From: Gammaproteobacteria bacterium 42_54_T18
Lineage (GTDB): Bacteria > Pseudomonadota > Gammaproteobacteria > Pseudomonadales > Ketobacteraceae
Reading direction: 5' to 3'
Assembly (NCBI GenBank): GCA_002163245.1
Contig: MAAL01000110.1
Location: 62,001-126,000 of the forward strand
Length of the DNA stretch: 64,000 nt
The notes under the pieces are model-generated. The model saw nothing but the letters and a program-made list of their open reading frames with translations. It was not told where the DNA came from and searched no databases. The number at the start of each line of letters is the position of its first letter. Position 1 is the first letter of the stretch. The position numbers and the translations under genes were made by a program. Positions 9,312 to 18,424 of this stretch are shown piece after piece.

Positions 9312-10499
9312 TTAGCTCTGCCGAGAAACTATCAGTAATGCGATATCATCTGGTGCCTCACTGACGTCATGCAGAGACAAGAGATCCATCACCTGGTCTA
9401 TATTATGATGACCTTTTTGAGCCATTTCCATTAAAAATGTCTCTTTTTCAGCAACACTCCCCTGAGGCATAACTTCTAATACGCCATCCGACAACATAAT
9501 CAGTGAAAAATCATTTGAAAGAGGTACAGTCGTATCAGTATAGGAGACACCCTCAAAAATACCCAAAGGAAGCCCTTTACCATCTATAGCCTGAACCACA
9601 CCATCATTTATCAACAAAGGCGGTGGAAAATGTGCAGCAGAACAATAGGTTAGCTCGTTCTTATCAAGATCAACCATTCCACAAAATATTGCTAAATGTT
9701 TACCCAGTGCTAAAGGTATTAGCTCTTCATTAGAACTCATTAACACCGATGCAGGTGAGAATGACGGTTTCACTGAGCGCATAAGCCTGCGCCTAATCCG
9801 GTTTGCCATTGTCTTCAGTAAGATAGTTACAAATGCAGAAGATGCACCATGACCAGATACATCAGCAAGATAAAAGCCATATTGATTCTCTGATACCCGA
9901 AAATAATCAATAAAATCACCGCTTAAATATAATGAGGGGATTATACGATAATCTATATTTAAGTTTTCATATTGACGCTTTTCTGGGGGAAGTAATTTTA
10001 GCTGTACCGTCCTACCTGCTTCTTGATCTTCTTTTAGTAAACGCAGGCTCTCTTTTAACTTTGCGTTTTTTTCCTCTAATTGCTCTCGATAGGCTCGATT
10101 TTCAGCTATTAGTCGGTAATCTGCGACGCCGCGACTTACCGCATGTTCAAGCACGGTGTAATCGTCGATAGGTTTAATTAAGAAGTCTGCAGCACCCAGT
10201 CGTAGCGCTTGAACTATGCTCTCTCGATCCCCCTCTGATGAAATCATTATAACTTGAGTTTCTTTGTCTTCCGTCGTTATTGCATTCAGAAAAGCCAGGC
10301 CATCAATCCCATCCAGACAAACATCACAAATTACAACTTCTGGACGGTTATCCCTCCACCAGCCAAGTGCTACCCCAGAGTCGGTTATAACTTCCACACT
10401 GTACCCTGCATCTGCTAGCCAACACCTGACTTTTTGAATAACCGCTGGTTCCTGATCTACCAGTAACACAGACCCTTTATTCTTTTTCTTTGTGGTCAC
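9312..10499 (-). CDS. Response regulator with PP2C-type (SpoIIE) phosphatase output
   Basis: The protein is about 395 aa. Residues 11-130 form a receiver domain; the phospho-acceptor falls at about D59-D60 in VVICDV, and the conserved lysine is in FLIKP. A coiled linker (about 130-165) leads to a SpoIIE/PP2C-like phosphatase domain with SGDFIDYF and the metal-binding ADVSGHG segment, ending in a DDIALL block. It should dephosphorylate its STAS partner, encoded next. The start is uncertain: GTG at 10499 or TTG at 10502, both downstream of AAGG. It resembles HsbR/RssB-class regulators. Confidence 0.88.
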   Translation of the reverse strand: MTTKKKNKGSVLLVDQEPAVIQKVRCWLADAGYSVEVITDSGVALGWWRDNRPEVVICDVCLDGIDGLAFLNAITTEDKETQVIMISSEGDRESIVQALRLGAADFLIKPIDDYTVLEHAVSRGVADYRLIAENRAYREQLEEKNAKLKESLRLLKEDQEAGRTVQLKLLPPEKRQYENLNIDYRIIPSLYLSGDFIDYFRVSENQYGFYLADVSGHGASSAFVTILLKTMANRIRRRLMRSVKPSFSPASVLMSSNEELIPLALGKHLAIFCGMVDLDKNELTYCSAAHFPPPLLINDGVVQAIDGKGLPLGIFEGVSYTDTTVPLSNDFSLIMLSDGVLEVMPQGSVAEKETFLMEMAQKGHHNIDQVMDLLSLHDVSEAPDDIALLIVSRQS

Positions 10500-10800
10500 C
10501 AAATTGACTGCCTTATGATTTACGTGAACCTATCCCTGCAACCTATATCATTACAATGGTTTAATCGGAAAATAGCCCTATTCTTAACAACATTCAACCT
10601 CGAAAACACATTTGAATGCAAAAAAACAGATAATCCGCCCTCGTAGCGTTAGGTAAAAACAGCTATTAAATCATAGCGATTATTGAGACCTTTGTTATAC
10701 TATTTTAGAAGCCTCAGCGTAGTTCTAATACCAAAGCAAATTGGGTAGCGGTGAAGGCTGAAAATAAAAAGAATATAAATACACATGACGGGAATAATAT

Positions 10801-11118
10801 ATGACACTCTTAGAACAATCATACGCAGAAAAAAGAAACTTTATCCGTATGAGAGTGGATACCATCGTGTCCTTTATTCGTGGTCCAAAATCCGAGCGCT
10901 ATGAAGGCAGGTGCAGAAACTTAAGTGGTGCCGGCATGCTCCTAGAATCAGATAAAAAGCTAGCTTTAGGAGACAGGTTAACTGTAACAGTTCCTGCAGA
11001 CGGCCCAAATTTCACTCCTCTAGATGCACTGGCTGAAGTCGTGCGTGTGGAATCAATCCCTGAATTACACAAATTCCGTTACGGGTTAGTCATCCGCAAT
11101 ATAGACTCCAAAGGCTAA
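10801..11118 (+). CDS. PilZ-domain protein (likely c-di-GMP receptor)
   Basis: This 105-aa single-domain protein has both PilZ signature parts: RxxxR as R12/R16 and (D/N)xSxxG as N40, S42 and G45. These motifs bind the second messenger cyclic di-GMP. No output domain is attached, so it would act by binding another protein. The gene stands alone, with its own long hairpin terminator 14 bases after the stop codon. A second PilZ protein is at 31142. Confidence 0.88.
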   Translation: MTLLEQSYAEKRNFIRMRVDTIVSFIRGPKSERYEGRCRNLSGAGMLLESDKKLALGDRLTVTVPADGPNFTPLDALAEVVRVESIPELHKFRYGLVIRNIDSKG

Positions 11119-11131
11119 CTCAACCTATCTA

Positions 11132-11192
11132 GACATCCAAATAAAAAGCCCACTTTATAAGAATCTTATAGCGGGCTTTTTATTTGGATGTC
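11132..11192. terminator. Bidirectional terminator between PilZ gene and mlaA
   Basis: A perfect 20-base arm (from 11132) is repeated inverted (ending at 11192), with a further imperfect stem towards the loop. The arms carry A-rich and T-rich flanks, so the structure can stop transcription from both the PilZ gene and mlaA. Confidence 0.9.
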
Positions 11193-11225
11193 GCATATGT
11201 AAAACAACGATTTTAGCGATTACTG

Positions 11226-11966
11226 TTAGAAATCTTCGTCATCAAAATCGTCATCCTCAAACAACTCTTCATCTGTCAGCTGACCATCACTAACAAGGTA
11301 CGCCCTTCGCTGAAGATAGGCATCCCTTAAAAAAGTATATCGATCCCCTGCTGCAAGCTTTTCTATATCCAACAAACCGGCCCTTAATACGACAACACTT
11401 AAGCCACCTAAAGCATATTTAGTAGGCTCGTTATCTATCGTATTAACCAGTGTCAGAGCCGAGTCGGGATATAGAGTAGCAGAGCCTAATAAGGTTTTTG
11501 GGCCAAAAAATGGCAACATAACGAAAGGCCCTTCGCCTACCCCCCAAACAGCAAGTGTTTGACCAAAATCCTCATCATGCTTATCAAGTCCAATTCGTGA
11601 GCCAATATCTATAAACCCCGCGATACCTACTGTACTATTGACAATAAACCTAAGTGTATCCTGGCTACCTTGAGCAAATTTACCTTGCGCCAGGTCATTT
11701 ACAATCGTGAGAACCTCTGTCGCATTACCGAAGAAATTGCTAAAGCCATCCTCAAGAAAATCAGGTGTTATTGCCCGATATCCCTTAGCTACAGGCTTAA
11801 AACAACAACTATCAATAAACTCATTAAAAGCAAACGTTTTTCGGTTCATCGATTCCCACGGATCAACGTCGTCTTTTGCTGACACTCCCGAAGGCAACAT
11901 AACAAACGCGAGGATTGAGAGAGCCTGTACGAACCTATTTCGCACTTTATACCTACTTACTTCCAT
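11226..11966 (-). CDS. mlaA: MlaA/VacJ-family phospholipid-transport protein without visible lipobox
   Basis: MlaA sits in the outer membrane and removes mislocalised phospholipids from its outer leaflet for retrograde transport by the Mla system. The 246-aa protein shows DPWESMNRKTFAFN just after the signal peptide and the HDEDFGQTLAVWGVGEGPF and PFFGP blocks. Unlike the E. coli lipoprotein, the signal peptide (about residues 1-30) ends in SGVSA with no lipobox cysteine, suggesting signal peptidase I cleavage. The C-terminus is strongly acidic (ten Asp/Glu in the last fifteen or so residues). mlaBCDEF are not nearby. The ketoacyl synthase gene is just upstream. Confidence 0.9.
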   Translation of the reverse strand: MEVSRYKVRNRFVQALSILAFVMLPSGVSAKDDVDPWESMNRKTFAFNEFIDSCCFKPVAKGYRAITPDFLEDGFSNFFGNATEVLTIVNDLAQGKFAQGSQDTLRFIVNSTVGIAGFIDIGSRIGLDKHDEDFGQTLAVWGVGEGPFVMLPFFGPKTLLGSATLYPDSALTLVNTIDNEPTKYALGGLSVVVLRAGLLDIEKLAAGDRYTFLRDAYLQRRAYLVSDGQLTDEELFEDDDFDDEDF

Positions 11967-11985
11967 TTCTTAAAAATCCCTAACC

Positions 11986-13125
11986 TTACAGCTTTCGAAC
12001 AATGACTGTGCCCGCAGAGTAACCTGCTCCAAATGAACATATCACGCCAGTATCTCCAGGCACCATATCGCCATTGTACTTATGGAACGCTATTACTGAA
12101 CCCGCCGAGCTTGTATTAGCATATTCGTTTAGAATCACTGGTGCCTCTTCTTTCGTGGCCTCACGACCTAACACCTTCTTGGATATCAGTAAATTCATAC
12201 TTAAGTTTGCTTGATGCAGCCACATTCGCTTAAGGTCTCCTACATCGATAGACTCATCGCTAATATGACTCGTTATCATTTGCGCTACCATAGGTACGAC
12301 TTCTTTAAATACTTTGCGACCATTTTGAACAAATAACTTATCTCTTGCGCCCTCTCCTGATTCATCGCATCTATTTAGAAATCCGAAATTATTACGGATA
12401 TTGTTCGAAAAAGCCGTTTGCAAACGTGTACTGACAATTTCCCACTGGTTATCAGAGGTTGCTGTTTCTGCTTTTTCTACCACCGAGGCTGTAGCAACAT
12501 CGCCAAATATAAAGTGGCAATCTCTATCTTGCCACGCCAAATGAGCCGAACATATCTCAGGGTTCACAACCAAAATAGACCGAGCTGAACCCGCCTTCAC
12601 TGCGTCACTCGCTGTTTGCAAACCGAATGTAGCAGAGGAGCAGGCTACATTCATGTCAAAGGCAAAGCCCTGAATACCAAGAGCCTGCTGAACTTCTATA
12701 GCAACCGCAGGATATGCTCGCTGCATATTAGAACAAGCGACAATCACACCATCGATGTCTTCAGGTTTCTTGTTGGCATTCGCCATTGCCTGCTTCGCAG
12801 CAGCAACCGCAATTTCACACTGCACGGACTGCTCTTCATTGCTTCTTTCAGGAATGCTAGGGGCCAGCCGTGCAGGGTCCAAAACCCCGGATTTGTTTAT
12901 AACGTAGCGACTATTGATACCTGAAGCTTTAAGAATAAACTCTTCACTAGAATGGCTTAACGCTTCAATATTGCCCGCGTCAATCCCCTTCTGGTTATCT
13001 GTATTAAACTTATCTACGTAGGCATTAAATGCGACAACCAACTCTGCATTACTGATTGACTCGCCAGGGGTAAAAAGGCCGGTTCCGCTAATAACAATTG
13101 AACCGTTAGATACTGTCTGTGACAC
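11986..13125 (-). CDS. Beta-ketoacyl-ACP synthase III-like condensing enzyme
   Basis: This thiolase-fold enzyme of 379 aa has the KAS III triad C162 (in NVACSSATFG), H304 (WLHQANL) and N337 (EYANTSSAG). I chose the GTG at 13125 because GGAGG lies 6 bases upstream; an ATG 42 bases earlier has no such site. It is longer than the usual 320-aa FabH and resembles the divergent FabH2-type synthases of Pseudomonas that use longer acyl-CoA primers. It follows an alpha/beta hydrolase gene by 47 bases, so the pair is probably one operon acting on a common acyl intermediate, an inference. Confidence 0.88.
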   Translation of the reverse strand: MSQTVSNGSIVISGTGLFTPGESISNAELVVAFNAYVDKFNTDNQKGIDAGNIEALSHSSEEFILKASGINSRYVINKSGVLDPARLAPSIPERSNEEQSVQCEIAVAAAKQAMANANKKPEDIDGVIVACSNMQRAYPAVAIEVQQALGIQGFAFDMNVACSSATFGLQTASDAVKAGSARSILVVNPEICSAHLAWQDRDCHFIFGDVATASVVEKAETATSDNQWEIVSTRLQTAFSNNIRNNFGFLNRCDESGEGARDKLFVQNGRKVFKEVVPMVAQMITSHISDESIDVGDLKRMWLHQANLSMNLLISKKVLGREATKEEAPVILNEYANTSSAGSVIAFHKYNGDMVPGDTGVICSFGAGYSAGTVIVRKL

Positions 13126-13172
13126 CTGAGATCCTCCAAAATATCGTATATGACCGATGATTCGCAATTTAT

Positions 13173-14165
13173 TTAAGGGGATTCTACCCCAGAATTCGCG
13201 GGAGGGGTATTCGTAAGATTGGCGGCTTCACGTTTTAAGCAATTCATCTCATCCATCCAGGATAAAACATGTGGAAAATGGTCACTCACAGCATCAGGAT
13301 GCGTTAACATCGTGGTGTGAGTATAGTTATGCAGACTGCTACCATCCTTATCTAATACGATTAGCCTGCCGTTATGAGTACCTACCTCTCGCATAAATGC
13401 AGCTACATCCTTGGGGTCACCATATCCAAAATCGCTTTTAGATGCCAAATATAGGCTCGGGGGATACTCAAGTCCCTCACTCAACGCGGCGCCGTAGTCA
13501 AATTGATCGGATGAATCAACCCAAGGCGCTCCTTGCATCCAGTTAAGGTTTTCTGACCTCATTGCTCGAAATTCATCGGTGGTCCCGATTTTTAATAACG
13601 AGCCAGGTATTGAGCCCCTAACCTGGCTGACAACCCCTGCCAGCCATCCCCACAAACCGTCAACAAAAACCCTGCGTTTTAGATTATTTGCTCTAGCTAC
13701 TCGACGTGTACCAAAATATACCAAGCCAACCGTTGCGGAACGATAATTGGGGTAGCGAGCCAAAAAGGAACTTAACAGCACCCCTCCCCAGCCGTGGCCT
13801 ATCCAAAACTTGGGTGACGCTCCGCAATGGTTATTTATCGCCTCAACTATTGCCGGGATATCCTGCGTAACAACATCTATAATACGATAATTAAGAATCT
13901 CACTAACGTGTGGCCAGCTTCGCCCCTTACCTCTAAGGTCCGGGACATACACATCATACCCAGCATTAGCAATACAGTATGCGAGCCCTCGCTTTAACCT
14001 CGAATAAAACACGGTTCCATCTTCCAGTAAACCATGCAGCATTAACACCGGTGTACTCGAATCCCCTCCATTATGTAAACGTCGTACATGTAATTGCTGT
14101 CCGCCTTCAAGAGACACCATTATAGATTCTTCAATTAGCGTAGATACAACCTCAGAATTTCCCAA
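13173..14165 (-). CDS. Alpha/beta-hydrolase-fold protein with Gly in place of the nucleophile Ser
   Basis: The fold is clear: an oxyanion LHG block near residues 43-45, a DLRGKGRS block at about 76-83, a nucleophile elbow at 123-128 and a C-terminal His region (THTTML). The elbow reads GHGWGG, so the nucleophilic serine of GHSxGG is replaced by G125 (codon GGC, one base from AGC). The protein may be catalytically dead, a binding protein or a lyase-like member. The start is uncertain: TTG at 14165 keeps the first strand intact, while the first ATG is at 14120. It is upstream of, and probably co-transcribed with, the ketoacyl synthase. Confidence 0.8.
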   Translation of the reverse strand: MGNSEVVSTLIEESIMVSLEGGQQLHVRRLHNGGDSSTPVLMLHGLLEDGTVFYSRLKRGLAYCIANAGYDVYVPDLRGKGRSWPHVSEILNYRIIDVVTQDIPAIVEAINNHCGASPKFWIGHGWGGVLLSSFLARYPNYRSATVGLVYFGTRRVARANNLKRRVFVDGLWGWLAGVVSQVRGSIPGSLLKIGTTDEFRAMRSENLNWMQGAPWVDSSDQFDYGAALSEGLEYPPSLYLASKSDFGYGDPKDVAAFMREVGTHNGRLIVLDKDGSSLHNYTHTTMLTHPDAVSDHFPHVLSWMDEMNCLKREAANLTNTPPANSGVESP

Positions 14166-14262
14166 AATATTGTTTGCCCAAAGTTGCTAAAAAGAACGTT
14201 GTCTAAAAACTCCCCTTTACACCCCACAAACCGGTAAGAGCCGAGCTAATTAACACAACAAC

Positions 14263-17200
14263 CTACAACACATCTTCCCATAGCTTATTTAATCGTTTCA
14301 CTGACACAGGATAGGCAGTTTTCATACCTTGAGCAAATAGGGATACACGGTACTCTTCTAGCATCCACCGGTAAGACACTAAAGCTGGGTCGAAAACACC
14401 ATCACTCTTTCTTCGTTGATGTCGCACCTCGTACTCTAACCAATACATTTTCAGCTGATCTGCCTGAACCTTATCCCTTGATACATTACCCTGCAAACGT
14501 TCTATTCTCAACAAAATCGCCTTCAAAAAACGCGGATATGCTTCTAACCGTTGATAGTCAATAGTTGCAATCCAATCCGCCACAAAAAGATTTTTAAGTT
14601 GAAACTTGATATCCTGATAGCAATACACCCTGGCAATAGGGACATTCCCATTCACCAGCTTCGAAACCTCATGGTGCAAAGCCAATATCGTTGTTACTAA
14701 AGATGCAATTATATTAGCTTCCGCTACCACAGTTCCCTTTCCCTTCTCCATCAATGCATCAAACTCGTCCTGGGTTCTAGGTGAGCTCTGATTATGAATA
14801 AAAGCACGATAAAACGCGGCATGAGCAATGCCCTGCGCTAACGATTGCTGACTACCAAAAGGGGCATATTGAAGAGAAACTTTCTTGGCCACCGCACAGT
14901 GTTTTTTTACATACTTCATTTGTTGTGACAAATTCAACATATACAACCGTAAAACACCTTCTGGATGCTTAGACCTTGCTTCTTCCAAAGAATCACACAA
15001 CAAAACACTAACATATGAACCATGATCTATCAGCGCAGGGAAAGCCTTCACAAGAGATCCGTTCTGCTCAAACTCATATACTTCAGGTACTTTCTCAAAG
15101 CCCCATGTGGTAAATTTAGACTCGTCGTGATTATCATGCACACCATCAACACGAACGTTTCCAATCGCCTCTTTAAACGTCGATTGCATACGTTGTTTTA
15201 ACCCTGAAATATCACGACTTTCATGCAGCAACCCTCCGCGCTCATCAATCACTTGTACATTGGCTTTTAGATGTAACGCTAAAGCAGAAAAATCCCAGTC
15301 CGAAGGTTTAATATCAATACGAACCTTTTGTCGCAAGAATTGAGTTAATTGTTGAACTAGAGGCTTTTCTCTATTTGGATTGCTCTTTAAAAACTGCGAC
15401 GCCACATCAGGAACCGGAACGTAGTTTTTTCGTATTGCTTTTGGCAAACTTTTAATCAACGCAATACATTTCTCTAACTCTAATCCCGGCACCAACCATT
15501 CTAGGGAGGTCTCATTAACCTGATTAAGCAAAGTTATGGGGACAACAACATTAATGCCGTCTTGCTGCTTGCCAGGTTCAAATTGATAATCAATTTTTAA
15601 CGTACCGCCAGACACCTGAACATCATCAGGAAAGCTGAAAACCGTCTCTTCCACAATATCTTTAGCTATAAGATCTTTTTCTGAAAGAAATAATATCTCT
15701 GGCCTTTCTCTTTCAGAAGCTTTTCGCCATCTTTCAAAGCCTTTCCCATTAACAATATGAGCCGGCAGGCGTTCATCAAACCACCCATGCAGCACAATGT
15801 CATCCACCAAAATATCTCTCCGGCGGGACTTTTCTTCTAAATAACCGATTTTTTTAATCAATTCCTTATTATGGAAATGATAAGGTGATCGAGAATAGTA
15901 GTCTCCTGAAACGAGGGCGTTAAAAATAAAGATTTCCCGGCTAACTTCTGGATCCACACGACTAAAATCTATTTTCTTTTTAGGATTCACGACCAACCCA
16001 AATAAATTGGATTCTTGAAAAGCGACGGCTGCAGCACGCTTTTTTTCCCAATGTGGTTCAAAGTGCCTATATTTAAGCAGCTCTTTACCCACTTCCTCAA
16101 TCCATAACGGGTCTATCTTAGCAACCGTTCTAGCGTACACTTTGTGAGTTTCAACAATTTCTGCCGCCACCACCCATTTAGGTCCTTTTTTAGAAACTAC
16201 TGACCCCGGAAACAGGTGAAATTTACGATTTCGAGTTCCAATATACTCATTGTTATCTTCCTTCATCCCCACGTGACTGAGAAAACCCGCCATGATAGCT
16301 TGGTGAACAGCGGCATAATCAGCAGGAATCTGATTGGGTTTCCACCCCATATCATGTGTAATAAGTTTTAATTGCCGATGTAAATCTCGCCACTCCCGCA
16401 TCCGCAAATAGGAAATATAGTTATCTTTATACCAACGCTTTAATGCTCCTGCACTAAGATTCTGGCGCTGTTCTTCATGAGCATTCCATAAATTCACAAA
16501 GGAAAGAAAATCAGAGTCCTTGTCTTTAAACGTACGATGTTTTTCATCGGCTTCCGCTCTTTTATCATGAGGTCGAAGCCAAGGCTCCGGTAAACTTAAC
16601 CCGCTACCAATAGAAATCAGCTCGCCGAGACAACCTAAATGGTTTGCTTCAATAAGCATGCGACCAACCCGCGGATCAACCGGCAATCTAGCAAGGTTTC
16701 GACCTAAAGAGGTCAACTCTTTATTTTTATCAACTGCGCCAAGCTCGTCAAGCAGCCTGTAACCATCATTAACTAACTTTTCTTCTGGCGGGTTAATAAA
16801 AGGGAATTCATTAACCTCTCCTAATCTCAATGATTTCATTTGCAGGATAACAGATGCCAAATTTGAGCGTAGTATTTCAGGGTCAGTGAAAGCATCTCGC
16901 GCCTCAAACGAAGCTTCGTCATATAACCGAACACAAATGCCAGGCGCAATACGCCCGCAACGCCCCATCCTTTGATTTGCACTAGCTTGCGATATGGCTT
17001 CAACAGGTAACCGCTGAACCTTTGTTCGATAACTGTAACGACTAATCCGTGCCGTACCCGGGTCAATAACAAACCCAATGTTTGGAACTGTAATGGAGGT
17101 CTCAGCAACATTAGTCGCTAAGACAATTCGACGGTTAGAGTGTGGTGCAAAAACTCTATTCTGTTCGGCATTACTTAGGCGGGAATATAGCGGTAATACT

Positions 17201-18237
17201 TCTAATTGGTCGCGAATATGTTTCCGAAGTAGATTGGCTACATTGCGAATTTCTCGCTCACCTGGTAAAAAAACCAATATATCTTGTGCGTCAACATTGC
17301 TAGTAGCGCCCCCTCGCTCCGTATCCAGAATGCCTTCCACAGCCATCAATACCGCTCGCTCGACACTGTCGTCGTCTACCGCCTGATCATCCTCTACGCC
17401 ACCTATCGGCTGATAGAAAACGGTAACTGGATAAGCCCTTCCAGAAACCTCAATGATTGGGGCACCAGAAAAATGTTTAGAAAACCGCTCATGATCGATG
17501 GTAGCGGATGTAATAATCAACTTTAGATCTTTGCGTCTTAGCAATAAGGTTTTCAAATAACCTAAGAGGAAATCAATGTTGAGGCTTCGCTCATGGGCCT
17601 CATCAATAATAATCGTATCGTATCGATTGAGGTATCTATCCTGCTGAATTTCGGCTAAAAGAATACCGTCAGTCATTAACTTAATGTAACTGTTCTCACC
17701 AATTTTATCTTGAAAACGTACTTTATAACCAACCACTGCGCCTAATTCGCTGCGTAATTCATCAGCAATACGATTAGCAACCGTTCTTGCTGCTAGACGT
17801 CGAGGCTGGGTATGCCCAATCATACCCGTAATGCCCTGTCCTGCGTCTAAGCACATTTTTGGGAGCTGAGTTGTTTTACCCGACCCGGTTTCACCGGCGA
17901 TAATAACAACTTGATGTGTTTTAATCGCTTCTATAATCTCATCGCGGCGCTGAGATACGGGTAAATCAGGGTAAGTAGGCTTAGGTAGATTCTGTTTACG
18001 TAAGTTTGCTTTTTTCATGGATGCGTCTAACGAAGCATCCGCTGATTGAAATTTTCTTATCAGGGTTTCCGATTGACCCTGCTTATTAAACTCTTTTAAA
18101 ATCCCATCTAACGCCTTTGAATGTCGAAAGCGGTCAGAAACCATTGCTTCTGACAATTTCTTTTTCAACGCCAAAATCAGCTTCTTTGACAATAACTCGC
18201 CACCACTACTCAATGTGCCTAACTTTTTTTCACTCAC
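14263..18237 (-). CDS. hrpA: ATP-dependent RNA helicase HrpA
   Basis: HrpA is a large DEAH-box 3'-5' RNA helicase acting on mRNA and ribosome rescue. The 1324-aa length is typical. Motif I is GETGSGKT at 115-122, motif II DEAH at 212-215, then SAT, and motif VI QRMGRCGR. The C-terminal half carries the OB-fold and the DUF3418 region usual for HrpA. The start is a GTG with AAGGG seven bases upstream. It is followed by 97 bases without a clear terminator before the hydrolase gene. The fadD terminator lies upstream, so hrpA is probably its own unit. Confidence 0.97.
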   Translation of the reverse strand: MSEKKLGTLSSGGELLSKKLILALKKKLSEAMVSDRFRHSKALDGILKEFNKQGQSETLIRKFQSADASLDASMKKANLRKQNLPKPTYPDLPVSQRRDEIIEAIKTHQVVIIAGETGSGKTTQLPKMCLDAGQGITGMIGHTQPRRLAARTVANRIADELRSELGAVVGYKVRFQDKIGENSYIKLMTDGILLAEIQQDRYLNRYDTIIIDEAHERSLNIDFLLGYLKTLLLRRKDLKLIITSATIDHERFSKHFSGAPIIEVSGRAYPVTVFYQPIGGVEDDQAVDDDSVERAVLMAVEGILDTERGGATSNVDAQDILVFLPGEREIRNVANLLRKHIRDQLEVLPLYSRLSNAEQNRVFAPHSNRRIVLATNVAETSITVPNIGFVIDPGTARISRYSYRTKVQRLPVEAISQASANQRMGRCGRIAPGICVRLYDEASFEARDAFTDPEILRSNLASVILQMKSLRLGEVNEFPFINPPEEKLVNDGYRLLDELGAVDKNKELTSLGRNLARLPVDPRVGRMLIEANHLGCLGELISIGSGLSLPEPWLRPHDKRAEADEKHRTFKDKDSDFLSFVNLWNAHEEQRQNLSAGALKRWYKDNYISYLRMREWRDLHRQLKLITHDMGWKPNQIPADYAAVHQAIMAGFLSHVGMKEDNNEYIGTRNRKFHLFPGSVVSKKGPKWVVAAEIVETHKVYARTVAKIDPLWIEEVGKELLKYRHFEPHWEKKRAAAVAFQESNLFGLVVNPKKKIDFSRVDPEVSREIFIFNALVSGDYYSRSPYHFHNKELIKKIGYLEEKSRRRDILVDDIVLHGWFDERLPAHIVNGKGFERWRKASERERPEILFLSEKDLIAKDIVEETVFSFPDDVQVSGGTLKIDYQFEPGKQQDGINVVVPITLLNQVNETSLEWLVPGLELEKCIALIKSLPKAIRKNYVPVPDVASQFLKSNPNREKPLVQQLTQFLRQKVRIDIKPSDWDFSALALHLKANVQVIDERGGLLHESRDISGLKQRMQSTFKEAIGNVRVDGVHDNHDESKFTTWGFEKVPEVYEFEQNGSLVKAFPALIDHGSYVSVLLCDSLEEARSKHPEGVLRLYMLNLSQQMKYVKKHCAVAKKVSLQYAPFGSQQSLAQGIAHAAFYRAFIHNQSSPRTQDEFDALMEKGKGTVVAEANIIASLVTTILALHHEVSKLVNGNVPIARVYCYQDIKFQLKNLFVADWIATIDYQRLEAYPRFLKAILLRIERLQGNVSRDKVQADQLKMYWLEYEVRHQRRKSDGVFDPALVSYRWMLEEYRVSLFAQGMKTAYPVSVKRLNKLWEDVL

Positions 18238-18356
18238 AACAATCCCTTACATCTATGCCTTGCATCTAAGGCTTATAACACCCAACAAAACGCCTACCAA
18301 ATTCTGCCTATTGTAATAGAACGAACGATGCGGGGGAAATCAATCCCCATACAAAC

Positions 18357-18394
18357 AAAAAAACCCTCTAAGCAATGCCACTTAGAGGGTTTTT
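18357..18394 (-). terminator. fadD terminator
   Basis: ACCCTCTAAG (18363-18372) pairs with CTTAGAGGGT (18381-18390) over an 8-base loop. On the minus strand it is followed by a run of seven U, about 30 bases after the fadD stop. The T-run on the other side would also let it work from the plus strand. Confidence 0.9.
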
Positions 18395-18424
18395 AGTAAA
18401 GCTAAAAAACAATTCTCGGGGAGA

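Noticed and set aside
12616-12924. Open frames antisense to the ketoacyl synthase
   Set aside because: They are shadows of a strongly conserved gene, with no ribosome sites of their own.
11986-14165. Possible OleA-OleB hydrocarbon synthesis pair
   Set aside because: The synthase has the FabH-type rather than OleA-type active-site surroundings, and OleC/OleD neighbours are absent. OleB uses an Asp nucleophile, not Gly.
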